The notes under the pieces are model-generated. The model searched no databases and was not told where the DNA came from. It saw only the letters and a list, made by a program, of their open reading frames with translations. Below are positions 42,004 to 53,904 of a DNA stretch of 64,000 nt, one piece after another (position 1 is the stretch's first letter; each line of letters starts with the position of its first letter). The position numbers and the translations under genes are program-made. Origin of the DNA: Amoebophrya sp. A120 (lineage: Eukaryota; Sar; Dinophyceae; Syndiniales; Amoebophryaceae); contig CAJINV010000003.1 in NCBI GenBank assembly GCA_905178155.1, positions 7,125,612 through 7,189,611 of the forward strand, written 5' to 3'.

Positions 42004-42445
42004 CTACTTCATTCGGGTGCGTAGTAAATCTGTGACATCCAAATCATCCGTAGTGCTGTGCGCATGAACATCTTGAGGCCGCCAAGCTGCAAGGCGCAAC
42101 TTTTTCTTTCGATCGCTTCTTCTAAGTGCGGGCGGTAGTTTTGTTTTACATTTCCCAGCGGCAATGGGTGTAATCTGTAGCAAGCTGCTGGACGCGTAAA
42201 AAGCAGAGACAAACATCTTCTTCTGTTCCAACTCTTTTTGCTCTTCCACACTTTGCGCACACAAGTCAGAAGTCGTCTGCAAATGACAATCAGTGAGTGC
42301 AAGCCCATGCGGCACGGCGAGGGAGGGCGAGCCGAGCGCTGAATAAATATCACAAATATCAAGCCTACACTTGCTCCTGCTTCTCGGGGACTTTCCTTTC
42401 GTAGTATCGATATCGTGGGTTCTCGTGACGTCAGAGATATTCCGT
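42004..42445 (-). CDS. Unrecognised C-terminal exon
   Basis: Long natural-looking minus frame: RTHDIDTTKGKSPRSRSKCR, SVEEQKELEQKKMFVSAFYA, ending VHAHSTTDDLDVTDLLRTRM-K and TAG at 42004. A competing frame is longer but less protein-like. No domain recognised. Confidence 0.5.
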
Positions 42446-42717
42446 CTCGGAGAAAACAATCAAAACTACGTTGCCCGTGAGACCACCGAAAGTCTTTTCG
42501 TTTTCTCTTGCTGATGCTTATACATCTCTCAATCCCAAGCGAATTGCTTATGGCCCGGTAAAACGATTTTTTGCAAGTGATTTGAAAATGTTCCTCAGCC
42601 AAGCCTCCGGACCCCCCTTCTGCATGACAATGACAAATTTTGGTAACTACATTTCGCATGCTTCTTTTATTTATTAGCCTAATAAAGGATAACTACTTAA
42701 ACTACTAGCTAGCAATA

Positions 42718-42832
42718 GCATTTGTAAGGAACTAAAAAGGAGCTTCGCGTAGCGGTTCCATCGCGGATTTGTCACATATCCGCAATGAAAAATCCGCAAG
42801 ACGCTGCAGCTTTTTCCTTACAAAGCTAGCGT
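42718..42832. mobile_element. Small inverted-repeat (MITE-like) element
   Basis: TTTGTAAGGAA...AAAAGGAGCTTCGCG and CGCTGCAGCTTTTTCCTTACAAA face each other, flanked by GCTAGC-like sequence on both sides. An internal ATCCGC/GCGGAT pair adds a hairpin. Confidence 0.55.
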
Positions 42833-43828
42833 AGCTAGTTTAGATTCGTTACATGAGTTGTTCAACATCTACTTTCGACATCACCTTTTTCTTTTTGCAT
42901 GGCAAATGATCCTCCCGAACGATGGATGGCCCGGAGGCTTCTAAGAAAAGTTTTCAAATCGTTTCAAAAAAAATCGTTCAGCCGCACCGTACTGTTTGAT
43001 GTGTGATCGACCATGAGGGTTCTTGCGGAGAGGAAAACGGATCGCGGTGCGGGTGAGCACAACCACAGGACACGGAGGCTGCTTGACGTACAGCTGATAT
43101 TCATATTATACAGGTGGAAGCCTTACTCATCTGATTGATAGGCACAAGGCGTGAACAAGGCAGATCTCTTGAAGCTCGCAAGCAACAATGGAAACAAATG
43201 TCTATGTCTGATCGAGTACGTTGCCTTTTGCTTTTTCTGGCGGTTTGTTAGTACTTAAGAATCGCAAGAGGAACGCAGCTCCTGGTGGTGGTGGGCTTGC
43301 ATAGGAACGACACCAAGATGTTGAATCACCGCTGCAGTTACTACTGCTACATATGTTGTAGATCACGTTAAAATTCCGATCTATGTACGCGAATTAGGCC
43401 TGCTGCAGATTGTATTCATCATCCTCTATTCCCTGCGCACGGTGAAAGTAGCAAGCCGACGCCCCACTATTGTTGGAAACGCGATTTTCCGCCAGAAAAA
43501 GTTTGGACTTAGATTGACAGAGGTGAGTAGAGACCGTAGAAATAAAGAGTTCTTCGTGTACATGCAAAAAAGCACTGGCGATCGCGAGCTTAGTTTTGCT
43601 TCAGGTTTATTCAACAGTTTAAGCGGGTTTATAAATTATCAAGCTAGTACGTCATAGAAGTATTAAGTATTTGCAGCCACTCGGAAGTCGAAAATGGAAT
43701 TGATTGCCCCATGAAGAGTAAGCGCTTTCATCTGTGACTGCGGGACAAGAGCCTCAGCATGATCACACTTACATTCACGAAGAACTCCTAGGTTCCAGTG
43801 CGCTGCGGGTGCGGTCCTTGCTACATTA
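42833..43828. other. Stretch with one weak exon candidate
   Basis: A minus frame at 43426-43520 (NLSPNFFWRKIAFPTIVGRR) ends in a stop and could be a terminal exon. The rest is featureless. Confidence 0.3.
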
Positions 43829-43974
43829 TTATGTGGTCCTCTTGTCAATCATTTTTTCGAAATAGTGCCGTTCGGCGACTTCGCCCCTCATGTCCTGACG
43901 CTGGTGGCGACCAGCCCTGCTCGTCAGTCCCGTCCCTGCGCGTTCGCGAATTCTCGTCGTGGCTGCCAGTGTGC
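43829..43974 (-). CDS. Exon with a strong acceptor, frame ambiguous
   Basis: Acceptor TTGATCTTCGTCCCAG. Two frames are open and plausible (GTLAATTRIRERAGTGLTSR, or HTGSHDENSRTRRDGTDEQG); both end in stops near 43830-43845. Confidence 0.4.
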
Positions 43975-44431
43975 CTGGGACGAAGATCAACAAAAATAAA
44001 AAATCTTCAACTTGTACGACAATTTCAATTTCAATTTTATTTGCTCTTCTTCGCATACAAATCAGTGATCGATGAAACAGCAAGAAGAAGAAAGCACCGC
44101 GCGTGGCTTCTCGAGTGGAGGACGCTTGTTAGTGTTACTCGTCGTGCACCTGCGCCACTATTTACCTCCGCTACAACTAAGTACTTCTTCTGCTTGACGA
44201 GTCGCATGGGCAATACTAGCTAGGACAGTAGCATAAGGGTAAGGCTACAGCTTCAGAAGCTGCTAACTACCCCTTCAGCGTGTTGTAAGCCATGCCCAGC
44301 GCATGCAGCGCGTAACTTTGGAAACTCACTCGAAACCCGTCCGGCGCGGCTGCACGGCACGACGTGGCAAAATTACGAGAGCGCTCGCAGTCGCATCGGC
44401 CGGCGTCGGCCACGGACGCCGCCGAATATTA

Positions 44432-44810
44432 GAGCGGGGTAACAAAATAAAAAAAGAGGTCCTCGGGGGACCTCTTGTCCCCCCGGCCGGGTGGACAAGA
44501 GGTCCCCCCTTCTGTTGCCAGGGTGGCTGGCTCGCAGAGTTCCCCCCCGCACGTCGCCGCGCCGGCTATTTCGGGTCAAACGGTGGGGACCTCTTGTCCT
44601 GTATAGCAAACACATAGCCGATTTCTCTGCGAAACGGGGGGGGCAAGATGTCCCCCCCGTTTCACCCGAAATATCCGACGCGGCGACACGGGGGGGGGGA
44701 ACTCTGCGTGCCGGACGGTCCGGCAGCAAAACGGGGGGACCTCTTGTCCGCCCGGCCGGGGGGACAAGAGGTCCCCCGAGGACCTCTTTTTTTATTTTGT
44801 TACCCCGCTC
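44432..44810 (-). mobile_element. 379-bp GAGCGGGGTAAC-family transposon with 3-bp TSD (TTA)
   Basis: Same termini as the 16.3-kb copy, which it matches in reverse orientation (clearly homologous, with point differences and small indels). Flanked by TTA at 44429-44431 and 44811-44813. Non-coding. Confidence 0.92.
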
Positions 44811-45043
44811 TTATAGAAACAGGCGACGCCACGACTCCCCAGGCCCCTCACTGAATCCGCAGAGGTGCGAAAATCGTGCCCGGAGTTTGTCAATTTTTGT
44901 GCCCTCGCTCATTTTCTCGCGAGCAGAGCGAGCGCCGCGCGCTCAGATATTATGGCACGAATTCGATGGGGGCGCGGGGGCTTGAAAGTGAAAAGTTAGT
45001 GCCACCTACATCCGATAATATATGTATACAACGACATAAGTAC

Positions 45044-48000
45044 CTTCTGGCCATCGTCGTCATAATGGTCGCCGCGCGGGCCCGATTTAGAGTGTGGATG
45101 GCCGCCACGTCCTGGCTCTGGACGAAATTTCGTATAATTCTCCTTCCCACCGTGCTGTGGATGTTTCCGTTTTGACGACGACTGGGTAGCTTCGTACAGT
45201 TGCGATGGCCCACTCTCCGTAGCAACCCCACTCAAGAACCTATGATGAGAAGTGGTTTCTTAGGTAGAAGATGAAACAGGTCTGGTGCGTAGACGTAGTT
45301 TAGGTTCATTTTGGATGCAGAACCGAAGGAACAAGAGAAGCTGGAGCTCCTGCGTAGTTTAGTGCACAACGCGGGAGAGAAGCGCGGCAAGTGGTGCCCA
45401 TCTAAGACTACTAGGCCGACCGCCGACCCAGCATTGTATCGGCCTTCCCACAAGCTACAGTACGGTACTAGACCAAGTATCGTACTAATGCATGAGCATG
45501 CGGCAACTCCGACACGACTGAGTTTAATTGTCACCTTGGAAGTGTAAAAACAAAGTCCTGCTGTCCGCGACCCCAAGGACTCCCGGGACAATGTTCGTAT
45601 GCTCTACTGTAGCTGCATGATGATGATGATGATGTAGTAGATCAACAACTAATATTCATTGTACAGGTGCTCAGGTGTTCTACTTACACTTGACCAGATG
45701 CAAATGCTGCCGATTCTTCCCGCGGAATGAAACGTCGCCGGAGCAGAGTTCTCGTTTTTCATTTCTGGAAGGAATGCGCCGTCGTGTCAAATCATGCATG
45801 TGATCGGGATAGGCCGAGGCGGACATGAACATGATGAGGATATCATTATCACCAGCAAACAAAAATTTGATTTTGGTATCGACAAGAACCGAGTCAGTAT
45901 CGAAAAAAAAGGCATCACGAGAGGAATACAACGATACATACCCGGACGAATTGGAAGCACCTTGTTCCGCACTAGTTGTATAACCTCCTCCAGCGAACTT
46001 ATTCAAGGCGGAATGTTGGTTCTTGTCCTGTGGAGGTCCCTTCTGTAGTGACTGCGTCTGTTCGTATGCGGAGGATAAGGCACCGATCAGGAATCCTCGC
46101 ACCGCGTAGTCCGGCCTGCTCGTGGTCGTACCAGATCCCACAGATTGCCCCTGCCATCGGCTTGGTCCATCCGTGTTTCGACCAGCACCACGGCTCCGTT
46201 TATGATCATCGGTGGATGCTCGTCCTGCACCAGTTCCGGGATATAATGCGTAGCTGTCTTGTTCAACAAAGTCGCCTCGGTTACTAGAATACGTTCGGTA
46301 CTCCCAGTCTTCACGTGTATCTTCGGTCCGGGTCGTTCCTGATCTTGGAAGATTCGACTCAACCGACTGCGGGTGGACGCCGTACGACGATGAGGCTGCT
46401 CTGTGCTGCTTCGGGCGCCCCACGTCTTGCACATCTCGATCTCGGAAGGCGCTGCCATTGCGGTTTCGCAAGGCAGTCTGGTCAGATACAGCACTTTCGA
46501 GTGGTGGTCCTCGCGGAATTCCGTGTCTTCGAGACGGGGTCGAGGCATCACCGTCGTGCAGCTCGGGTGGCCGAAGCCCTTTAAAGTTCGGGTCCTCGTC
46601 TTGGTCTGGATCCTCATGCTGCCCAGGAGACGACCCCCGTCTGCTATTACAATGAAAAATGCCCCCACCCCCAGCTTGGCAGCATTTGTATTGCAAACCT
46701 TTCCAACAGAAACATTCCCCGTCTTGCATATCTCAGCATCACAAGTTTTTGATTCTGAATACTTAGATCAAATTTGTGTTGCGAAGTAGCCCAACAGCAG
46801 CCGGATCTGTTATGCACATCAAGCCACCTTGCGCACCCAGATTCTGCATCAGAAACGCTCGCAATCATTTTATGCAAGGCAAAAAGCTTTCATCTGGAAA
46901 CTTTGCATGACAAACTTCTGCAAATTCCGGCGTGGGGGCATTTTTCACTGTAATATCTGCTTGTTCGACCCTGGCTGGCAAGCACGTGCTGCCTTAGTGT
47001 GCGATCCTCGTTTCCGGTTCGCGCTCGTGGCCTCGAGGACGGGGCCGCCCATTGTGGCGGTGCCTGATCGTGCTGCATTGTACCGCCACGGGGCGTCTTG
47101 GTCTTGGACTTGGGGTCAGAAGCGAGGCTGTTGATGGATGAGGGGTAAGAGCTGTGCTGTTCCCGTGTCCAAATCACGCTCGGATGATCGCCTGAGGGTG
47201 GACTTGCGTTCGCGCCCCCACGCTCCCGGTCACGGTAGTTTACAGCCCTTTCATCGTAGATTCGCACGCGTATCAAAGTGGAAAAACAAAAAATAAATAA
47301 CCCGCTTCCTTATATAGAGAAACGACTCTTGATGCATAGCCATAGCATGATTTCTGTAAGCGAGTCGCGGCACCATCATATCAGAGGCCTGGCTTCAAAT
47401 CAGAAGTAAACAAAAGGTGCAGACTGTGATCCTGCATCACACTGAAACGCTTCGCCTGTTCAGTTGTATGACAACAGAATTATCTGAAGGCACGTCGCTA
47501 CCGGCGCTGCTGGTAGTACTAGAAACGCACATGCAGCAATGCCGACGAATGAGCCGGCGCACGAGTGTCCTGCCACAGCCCTCTTGCAGGACGTTAGCAC
47601 CAGGTTGGTTGGTGTACGAAAATTTAGCGTGCTGTGCGGCTTCATTTTAATGATGAAGACGAGGCGACATTTTTCCACATGATATCGTGGCCACGGCGAC
47701 CATGGTTGTGCAGGTATTGTGGCTCTCCGTGTCCACCTCCCGCATGCTTCTGGAACGAGTTGTACTGCTGGGAGTTCTTGTGCCCCTGGTTCTCGAATAG
47801 CCCCTGCCCCAGATGCGGCCGCTTGCTTTTCGAACGAGGGTTCGCGTGCGGTCCTCGCTCTGTGCCCGCTTTGGCGTGATTCGTCCTATTCGTCGCAGCT
47901 TCTCCGTGCAGCCGAAACTGAAATGCATCTTGCCCGCGCGGGCTTTCGTTCCTGTAAAGCTGTTGCTCGCGGTCTTCCCGCTGTGCATGCGGATGCGCCG

Positions 48001-48920
48001 CAGGACTTTCGAACCTGTTAAACTGCTCGTAGTGGCTGCTGGAAGTACTAGCGACCGGCCCGGGGGCAGTGGATGAGGCGGACCCTCCTGCTGTAAAAGT
48101 TCCTTTGTTGCTATTTTCCATTTTCTTGTGATTGCTGTAGGAAGAGGACAAGCCCCAGTTGGAGTTGCTACTTGTTTTTTTGGCTGTAGCTGCGTTCTTG
48201 TTGCCGTCCCCGTCCTTGCCTCCGAACATGACACTGCGGTTGAAATTTACTTTCACACTGGCACTGCTGCGGTTGAAATTCGGATTACTTCGGTACTCCC
48301 AGCTATCCTGGTTGCCGCCGCCGTCATTCATCCGCGCGTCCTCTGCATCTGCCGTGAGGATCGAGGATCTTCCGCTTCCCCGGGGCCAAAGTCCCGTCTG
48401 TTCGGAGGAACAATATGCAGGGGAACGGAGAGGTCTTGGGAGCTGTTGCTAGCCCTAAGAAAATGAAAAGCCGCAGTCTGCCCCGCAGATTTGCATATGT
48501 TTTTGTTTTGCTTTTTATTTGTGATGCACAAAGTACCAGTACGCCAGAAATCACTCAAGCTCGTCTCTATGCAATTGCAAGTGGTTTTGCATCACAAAAC
48601 GAATTCGCGTCGGCGACTCCGAGTGTGGTCGCAGAGGATTTTATTTTTGGGCTACCACTACTAGCAGCAGTCTGGGAGATCACTTTACTAGGTTCCCAAC
48701 CATACACTGGACGAAGGCGGTTCACCGTTGTTGTTGTACCTAAAGAAGGTAAAAAGGACAAGTAAACAGATAGACGATGCTGATAGTAAACCTGCAGGTG
48801 CAGCTGCGCGCGCACGGCTTCATCAAGAACAACACCACATGGAATAGCATATTGCATTCGCGCTTTTTTGTTCCCTTGCTCGTCTACTTCCATGACGAGG
48901 ATTCGAAAACCACAAGAGCA
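45044..48920 (-). CDS. Large low-complexity, probably disordered protein, multi-exon
   Basis: Exons: about 48797-48920 (MEVDEQGNKKARMQYAIPCG, donor CAG|GTTTAC); 47669-48442 (258 codons, acceptor CTAGCAACAG; NDGGGNQDSWEYRSNPNFNR through PRSKSKRPHLGQGLFENQGH); about 46956-47270 (RERGGANASPPSGDHPSVIW...VLASQGRTSR); about 45900-46645 (RGSSPGQHEDPDQDEDPNFK...NRGDFVEQDSYALYPGTGAG); and 45044 to about 45235 (KRKHPQHGGKENYTKFRPEP, donor GTACTT). Asn/Gly/Ser/Arg-rich with a recurring (D/E)WEYR motif. No folded domain. Some junctions are inferred from frame only. A TIR intron (46646-46955) separates two exons in frame. Confidence 0.6.
46646..46955. mobile_element. Introner with 6-bp TSD (TCTGCT)
   Basis: Ends ATTACAATGAAAAATGCCCCC and the inverse of ATTACAGTGAAAAATGCCCCC. 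Flanked by TCTGCT at 46640-46645 and 46956-46961. Removing the element and one TCTGCT joins ASQGRTSR to RGSSPGQHED without a frame change. GCATGACAAA lies inside one arm. Confidence 0.9.
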
Positions 48921-48935
48921 GTTCGTGTGTAGCAA

Positions 48936-49387
48936 ACATTTGCATTTGCAAGGAAATAAACCATCAAAAAATCTCTAGCTGTAGCCTTCAAGTTCAAGCA
49001 CGAGCAACGACTTGATGATGTTCCTCTGCTGCAAATAGTACATGATAAGCAAAAATAAAAACCAGGCCAGATGTGGGCGCCGTCATCAAGCATCCAACAA
49101 ACTGTGGTACCATCGGGATCTTGGATTGAACTCTGGACCATCACGCTTAGATCGGCCACCTCGTCCCGCTCCGCGTCGACCTTTGCCCCTCTATGAAAAA
49201 CGAAAATCCCCGCTCCCTCTGCTGAAGGGTGAAACTTGTGGCGTGGTGCCGACGTGGGTTTAGCTCGTACTGGTGTGTACTACGGGAGCGTATACGAGTC
49301 CTCTACATGCTGAGCATATATAGCACACGTCTCTGACTTCGAGGCTGAAGTAGGCGGCAAGGAACGCTTTGCACTGTGCCTGTAGAA
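48936..49387. other. Stretch without a supported gene
   Basis: Short weak frames only; likely spacer between two minus-strand genes. Confidence 0.3.
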
Positions 49388-50634
49388 TTATGCCTCCGAT
49401 TGCTCCTCATGCGCCCCCTTCATGTTCGTGTATGCAACTCTTCCGGCACCACGAAAGCCAAATTGAGTGTGCGTGTCGTGGATGAGGGGGATTTTTTCTG
49501 ACAATACCTTTCCCTTATTAAACACGGTAGCTGCGGCGCGATGGGCCGCACTGTGAAATAATGGAAGACCCTCGCGGCCGAAACTATCCACAAGCTGTCC
49601 GCTCTTCTTGTCGATGCAAGGCTATCTAGAAGAAAAATACGCACACCCATACTGAATCGGACGTCATATTGATGTACTTCGTTCATTTTGCATGTATCAT
49701 GTTGCTTTCACAGATACAGCAGCCTGAGAGATTCATTAGCCCTTCTCCTTGTAACTGAAGGTGATTTCTGCGACTCCTACTGTCGATGACAGTGTGGGTC
49801 TTCATCTTTCACCTTGTTGTTAAACATGGATACAAAAAATTGAAACAAATTCAAATGGAAACGCAGCATAATCGGCTTGTAGAACGTCAGTAGTAAACTG
49901 AGGACCTCAAGCTCCCTAGCACGTGCGCAAAGTGAAGACGCAACCCGAGCTCCTGCATCGCTGAACAACATGGGATGGAGCCATTTTTCTCTGCGATACA
50001 AAGGTCGCCTCGGTCAGCCGTTCCCACGCGGCATTATAGCGAGCAAGCTGTTCTTGGATCGCCTCGAGTCCCTCATCAAACCAAAACACATTCGATTTGT
50101 GATACTTCTTGCTCCTGTATGCAAAAGAAGAGCGACGAAGCATCGCCTACCTTCTCATTTTATGCGTTTTTTCTCATTCAAGTAAGTCTTGAACCACGAG
50201 GTGGAAAAGGAATAAGCATATTACACGAGATTGAAGAACATCTTCTGTCGGGCGTAAGTTATCTGAGGCGGATGGGGATGGTCAACATGGACATCCCTCT
50301 AGTATGTTCTTACTTTGTCTCCTTTTCCTGCAGAAGTGCGGAAGATCAGCTCATCAAGGATTGGGAATGCGAATGGCGGCCGCTTTCTATCTTGCATGCC
50401 TGCTAGTGGCACTCGAGCAAAAAAACAAACAGGCGAAGCCCGTAAATCTTCTTCGGTGTTTTCTCTTCGGATGCAAACATGTGAAGATCGGTTGAAGAAC
50501 TACAAATATGGTAAAGGAAGCCAGCTTTGCGCTTTTCTATTGCATAGAGCGTAGTCCGGTCCGTTCTCGTCGTTGTCTGCTTGCGTGAAATAATCCCTCA
50601 GATCTTCCAAGTCTTCCATTCGCGCATCCATAAT
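49388..50634 (-). CDS. Unrecognised gene, four or more exons
   Basis: From 50634 (acceptor CCGCCTGTCAG): MDARMEDLEDLRDYFTQADN-DENGPDY, then in the same frame after a TAG, FFNRSSHVCIRRENTEEDLR...PFAFPILDELIFRTSAGKG to a consensus donor (GTAAGA at 50313). A GC-AG mini-intron of about 50 bp would remove the TAG. Next exon 50000-50114 (acceptor GCATACAG, donor GTATCG): SNVFWFDEGLEAIQEQLARY. Terminal exon 49388-49620: GLPLFHSAAHRAAATVFNKG...GFRGAGRVAYTNMKGAHEE-stop. Whether all belong to one gene is inferred from order and strand. No family recognised; the acidic Asn/Asp stretch is only superficially EF-hand-like. Confidence 0.5.
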
Positions 50635-51149
50635 CTGACAGGCGGGAAGAAAATTTTTTGCTTTTTGAATTTGATTTATTTAGAGAGGCCTGAGTGGATA
50701 TTTCAGAAACTTAAGTAATATCGCTGAAAGCACATGCAAAAGCGTGCGCTGGTGCACGCTGCATTTTTATTCCCCACGCACTGCTGAAACAAGTGGCGAT
50801 TTTCTATATCTGACGCATGCATGCAAATGCATCTCGCCTCGCATGCTCATATCGGGGTCCGGCCTGATATCGAGGAGAAGCTCTCCTTAGTGAAGGAGAA
50901 GCTCGCTCGGGCTTGGAGGTGGATCGAGCCCCCGTCACCAATGACGTAACGAACATCAAGACTAGAGCCAGCTAGACATATGTCTATATCAATAATGATC
51001 ACCAAAATGAAATCAACGCCTGGCATGCAGCGGAATTATCGACCTCTGTTCTTTGTCAGTGTGTCAAACACCTCGAAGAGAAAAGGCTGAGGCTTCCAGA
51101 TATTTTTGATGTGTATCAAAAAATTCAAAACCCAGTAAAAAAGTTATAC
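50635..51149. other. Stretch without a supported gene
   Basis: AT-rich apart from a short GGAGAAGCTC direct repeat near 50874 and 50900. Confidence 0.3.
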
Positions 51150-51249
51150 CTGAAGTTTTTTTATCGAATTCCATCGAAGCCGTTTCTCCTTCATGAGCTC
51201 TTGAAACCGTTTGCACAGGGCGCTTGTCCGGAAACACGCAAAGATATAC
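51150..51249 (-). CDS. Unrecognised 100-bp exon with canonical splice sites
   Basis: Acceptor TTTCTCTCAG, donor CAG|GTATAA. Favoured frame: IFACFRTSALCKRFQELMKE then KRLRWNSIKKLQ, a basic helix. The plus-strand frame over the same region is probably a shadow. Confidence 0.5.
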
Positions 51250-52381
51250 CTGAGAGAAATTTCAAATTCAACGCATACGGTAAGTTCGATTTCATAGGGT
51301 ACGATTTTCACGCGTGTCTTCCATTTTCTTTCAATAGCAACGGCAATTATAAGGTACTAATACAGGCGTACAGGCTACAAGAGAGAAGCGCTGTGCGTTG
51401 CTATCACCTACTTCTTAAATCAGTACCCCAAATTCTTCGTGTTTTGTCGCGATAATGGCAAAGTGAAGAAGCTCAGCACTCGGAAAATGATGGGGTGAAG
51501 TGAGGAGGACACGACTTGGCAGGGTGCGGTGTCCGGAACTTTATGGAGTTGCGGAGCACGAGTTTTATTTTCGCACCGACTGCGTGACTCAGAAGCGTTT
51601 TATTTTTTTTTGTTCGTGGTCCGCTTCAGCTATATTTTTATTTATATTAGCTATTCAGTATTATTAAATCTAGAAATGAAGGCGCGCGAAATTGACATTG
51701 CCGCTACCCACAAACATGCGCCGTACTCGAGGTGGTTGACCCCAGCACCCGGTAATGTTGTTACTGTACGGACGACACCTTCACTATCGGCCAGAATCAA
51801 TAAGGTGAAATGAAAATGTTTATGCAAAGACAGACGTCCTTCACCATCATCATCATCATGGGTGAGTCTGTGTCTCGTCCCGTGCGACTGCAAAGCTCTC
51901 TACTTCTAGCACTAAATGGTTGCTCCGCGGCAGATGTGCGGAAATGTCTCCAGAAATCACCTTTCATATGTTCCACCGCTGTCTTTGTCCGGAGCTGCCA
52001 CGAGCCAAGAACTTTCCAAGAAAAACCAAGAGTCACAGGCTATGTATGATGCGGTTGCGGGTTCTTGTTCAATACAAAATCACTCAAAGGCGGCCCGAAC
52101 AGCTTCTGTGTGCACTAGAAGTACAAGTAGAAGCACGGCGACAAGGAATGATGTGTCTTATTTTGTTCTTGATGAGCAAGAAGGAATACAGAATGTTTCC
52201 CGATCAACTTGCATTGCTTTGCAAAATTCCAGAGCAAAGTCTCCAACATACAACGCTGTGCCTATCGCGAGCCGCGGACTTTTCAACCTTTGGCTGAGTG
52301 CCCACAACTTTTAATTTTATGAATATTCAGGGCAGGTGTAGTGCAGTCATCTGTTTTTCCAACACGAGAAAGGTGAAGTGA
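51250..52381. other. Stretch with one exon candidate
   Basis: Minus frame about 51850-52036 after a TACATAG acceptor (FSWKVLGSWQLRTKTAVEHM then GDFWRHFRTSAAEQPF) could be an exon of the neighbouring gene. A (CAT)n tract occurs near 51845. Remainder unassigned. Confidence 0.35.
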
Positions 52382-52543
52382 TTATCTCCGATTGACTCTC
52401 GATCTTCCTAGCTTAAGGTCCCGGAACGAAATTCTCGTGGTATGCCATGTAAAATCAGCATCGCCATGCCCGACCTCGATATGGCATACATGCGTCTCGA
52501 ACTGGATAACTTCTGATGCGTCAGCCTCCGAGCTAGAAGCAAT
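52382..52543 (-). CDS. Possible PX-domain exon of a phospholipase D-like protein
   Basis: A 54-codon exon (acceptor CTTCAGCTTAG, stop TAA at 52382). FETHVCHIEVGHGDADFTWH followed by RISFRDLK recalls the start of the PX domain in PXPH phospholipases D (pattern Y-IELTHG-F-W then a basic strand). The segment is short and ends in a stop, so it may run into an intron. Low certainty. Confidence 0.3.
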   Translation of the reverse strand: MASSSEADASEVIQFETHVCHIEVGHGDADFTWHTTRISFRDLKLGRSRVNRR

Positions 52544-52921
52544 CTAAGCTGAAGAACCAACAAGGTTGACTCTTTACGATTATTATGAGCATTCGCATGG
52601 ATGGAAAACAAATGAAATGAGTATGACGACCACGTCGTCGATGGTGATTTTACATGGGGATACGAGCACTTCTGGATCCAAGTACTCTGCGTCGCAATTC
52701 TATGAAAGGCAAGAATGAAAAGCGCGCCCGCACGTGCTTGCTGGGACTATCTCAGAAGTACATGCATACTAAGTTAGTCTGTTGATGGCCTCCAAGATCT
52801 GCATGCTGTTTACAGTGTCACTACAGGAGATGAAACCGAAACGCATCAAATTCCTATTTGTGTATTTTCTGCCTTAAATCACCAGTCCCGTGCATGCGCG
52901 CATACTACGGCCGTGGGTCGT

Positions 52922-53904
52922 TCACCTCGCGATCCCGCGCATTTCTTTCAATTCCATAACAAAACGCGCTCCTCCTGAAGTGGTATTTTTTGTAGTTTTC
53001 ACATTTAGCAACTCCCTCAGTTTATTGTCAGTTTCAATACTTATCTGGTTTGACTTGCATCTTCTAGAGCGTGAATTCTTGCCTGTGGAGCGGCTGCATC
53101 AAAGTTGCGACTCAGAACAAGCTAAGCAGAGCACTAAAAAACCCAGTGACAGGAGGAGGCTTCTCCTCAAACGCGCAGCTTTCCGCCACGAAGTCACGAA
53201 ATAAGAAAAACTCGTTTAGACTCAACTCAGCGCCTTCTACTTCTTTTCTTGGAATGCCTACTATGGCTTTTCTGCCCATTCTGCTTCGTTCGTGCTTGAA
53301 TGAAGGGATGTCATAAATTATCGCCAAAAAGTAAAATATAAGAACAAACTGAAACAGGTTGTTTAGCAAAAATGTGAGGTACCATCGGCAACACAATGGG
53401 AGACGCTTCGACTTCGGTGCCCGGCTTAATATCAATGCGCGTAGTTCCACCAGCCTTCTGGTGGTCGTTTTGCGAGGCCGGGCCGTCGGGTGGCACATCG
53501 TCGTGCTCAACCTCATGTTCATGTGAGACGTCTTTCTTGGCTTGGTTTCTTTCCTTCTCCTCGGCCGCTCCTCGGCTACTTTTTTCCGACGTCTCTGCAT
53601 TACCCGCAACTGCTTGCAGACCGGCCGGCCGAGCCCGCCAGGAGTCAGATTCGAACGCACCCATTTCACCTCCTGTTGCTGGGTTTTGTCCCTGTTGGAC
53701 TTTGCTGCTCCAAAGGGCCCTCCGCTTCTGCTTGGCCACCGCTTGCGCGACGTTCTCCTTGTGCAAGTCCAGCACCTTCTTCCGCATTCTATCGGCCCAA
53801 GCGTCGAACACCTTTTGCGGATCCTTGTATGACGGAATTTGGTCTCGGTAGCTCTCGTGGGCAGTTTCCAGCGCCTCCTCACTTAGGCGCAGAAACTCAG
53901 CGTC
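52922..53904 (-). CDS. Unrecognised charged protein, last three exons with canonical small introns
   Basis: Exon A 53383-53904 (174 codons; acceptor TTTTTTGACAG, donor GTACCT): AEFLRLSEEALETAHESYRD, DAWADRMRKKVLDLHKENVA, then a Lys/Glu/Ala-rich stretch. Exon B 53143-53294: MGRKAIVGIPRKEVEGAELS and EFFLFRDFVAESCAFEEK. Exon C 52922-53093: NQISIETDNKLRELLNVKTT to TGA. Introns are 88 and 49 bp, GT-AG, and all phases agree, making this one of the best-supported models here. Coiled-coil-like start; function unknown. Confidence 0.75.

Noticed and set aside
51111-51455. 114-codon plus-strand ORF
   Set aside because: Overlaps a minus exon with both canonical splice sites; probably a shadow.
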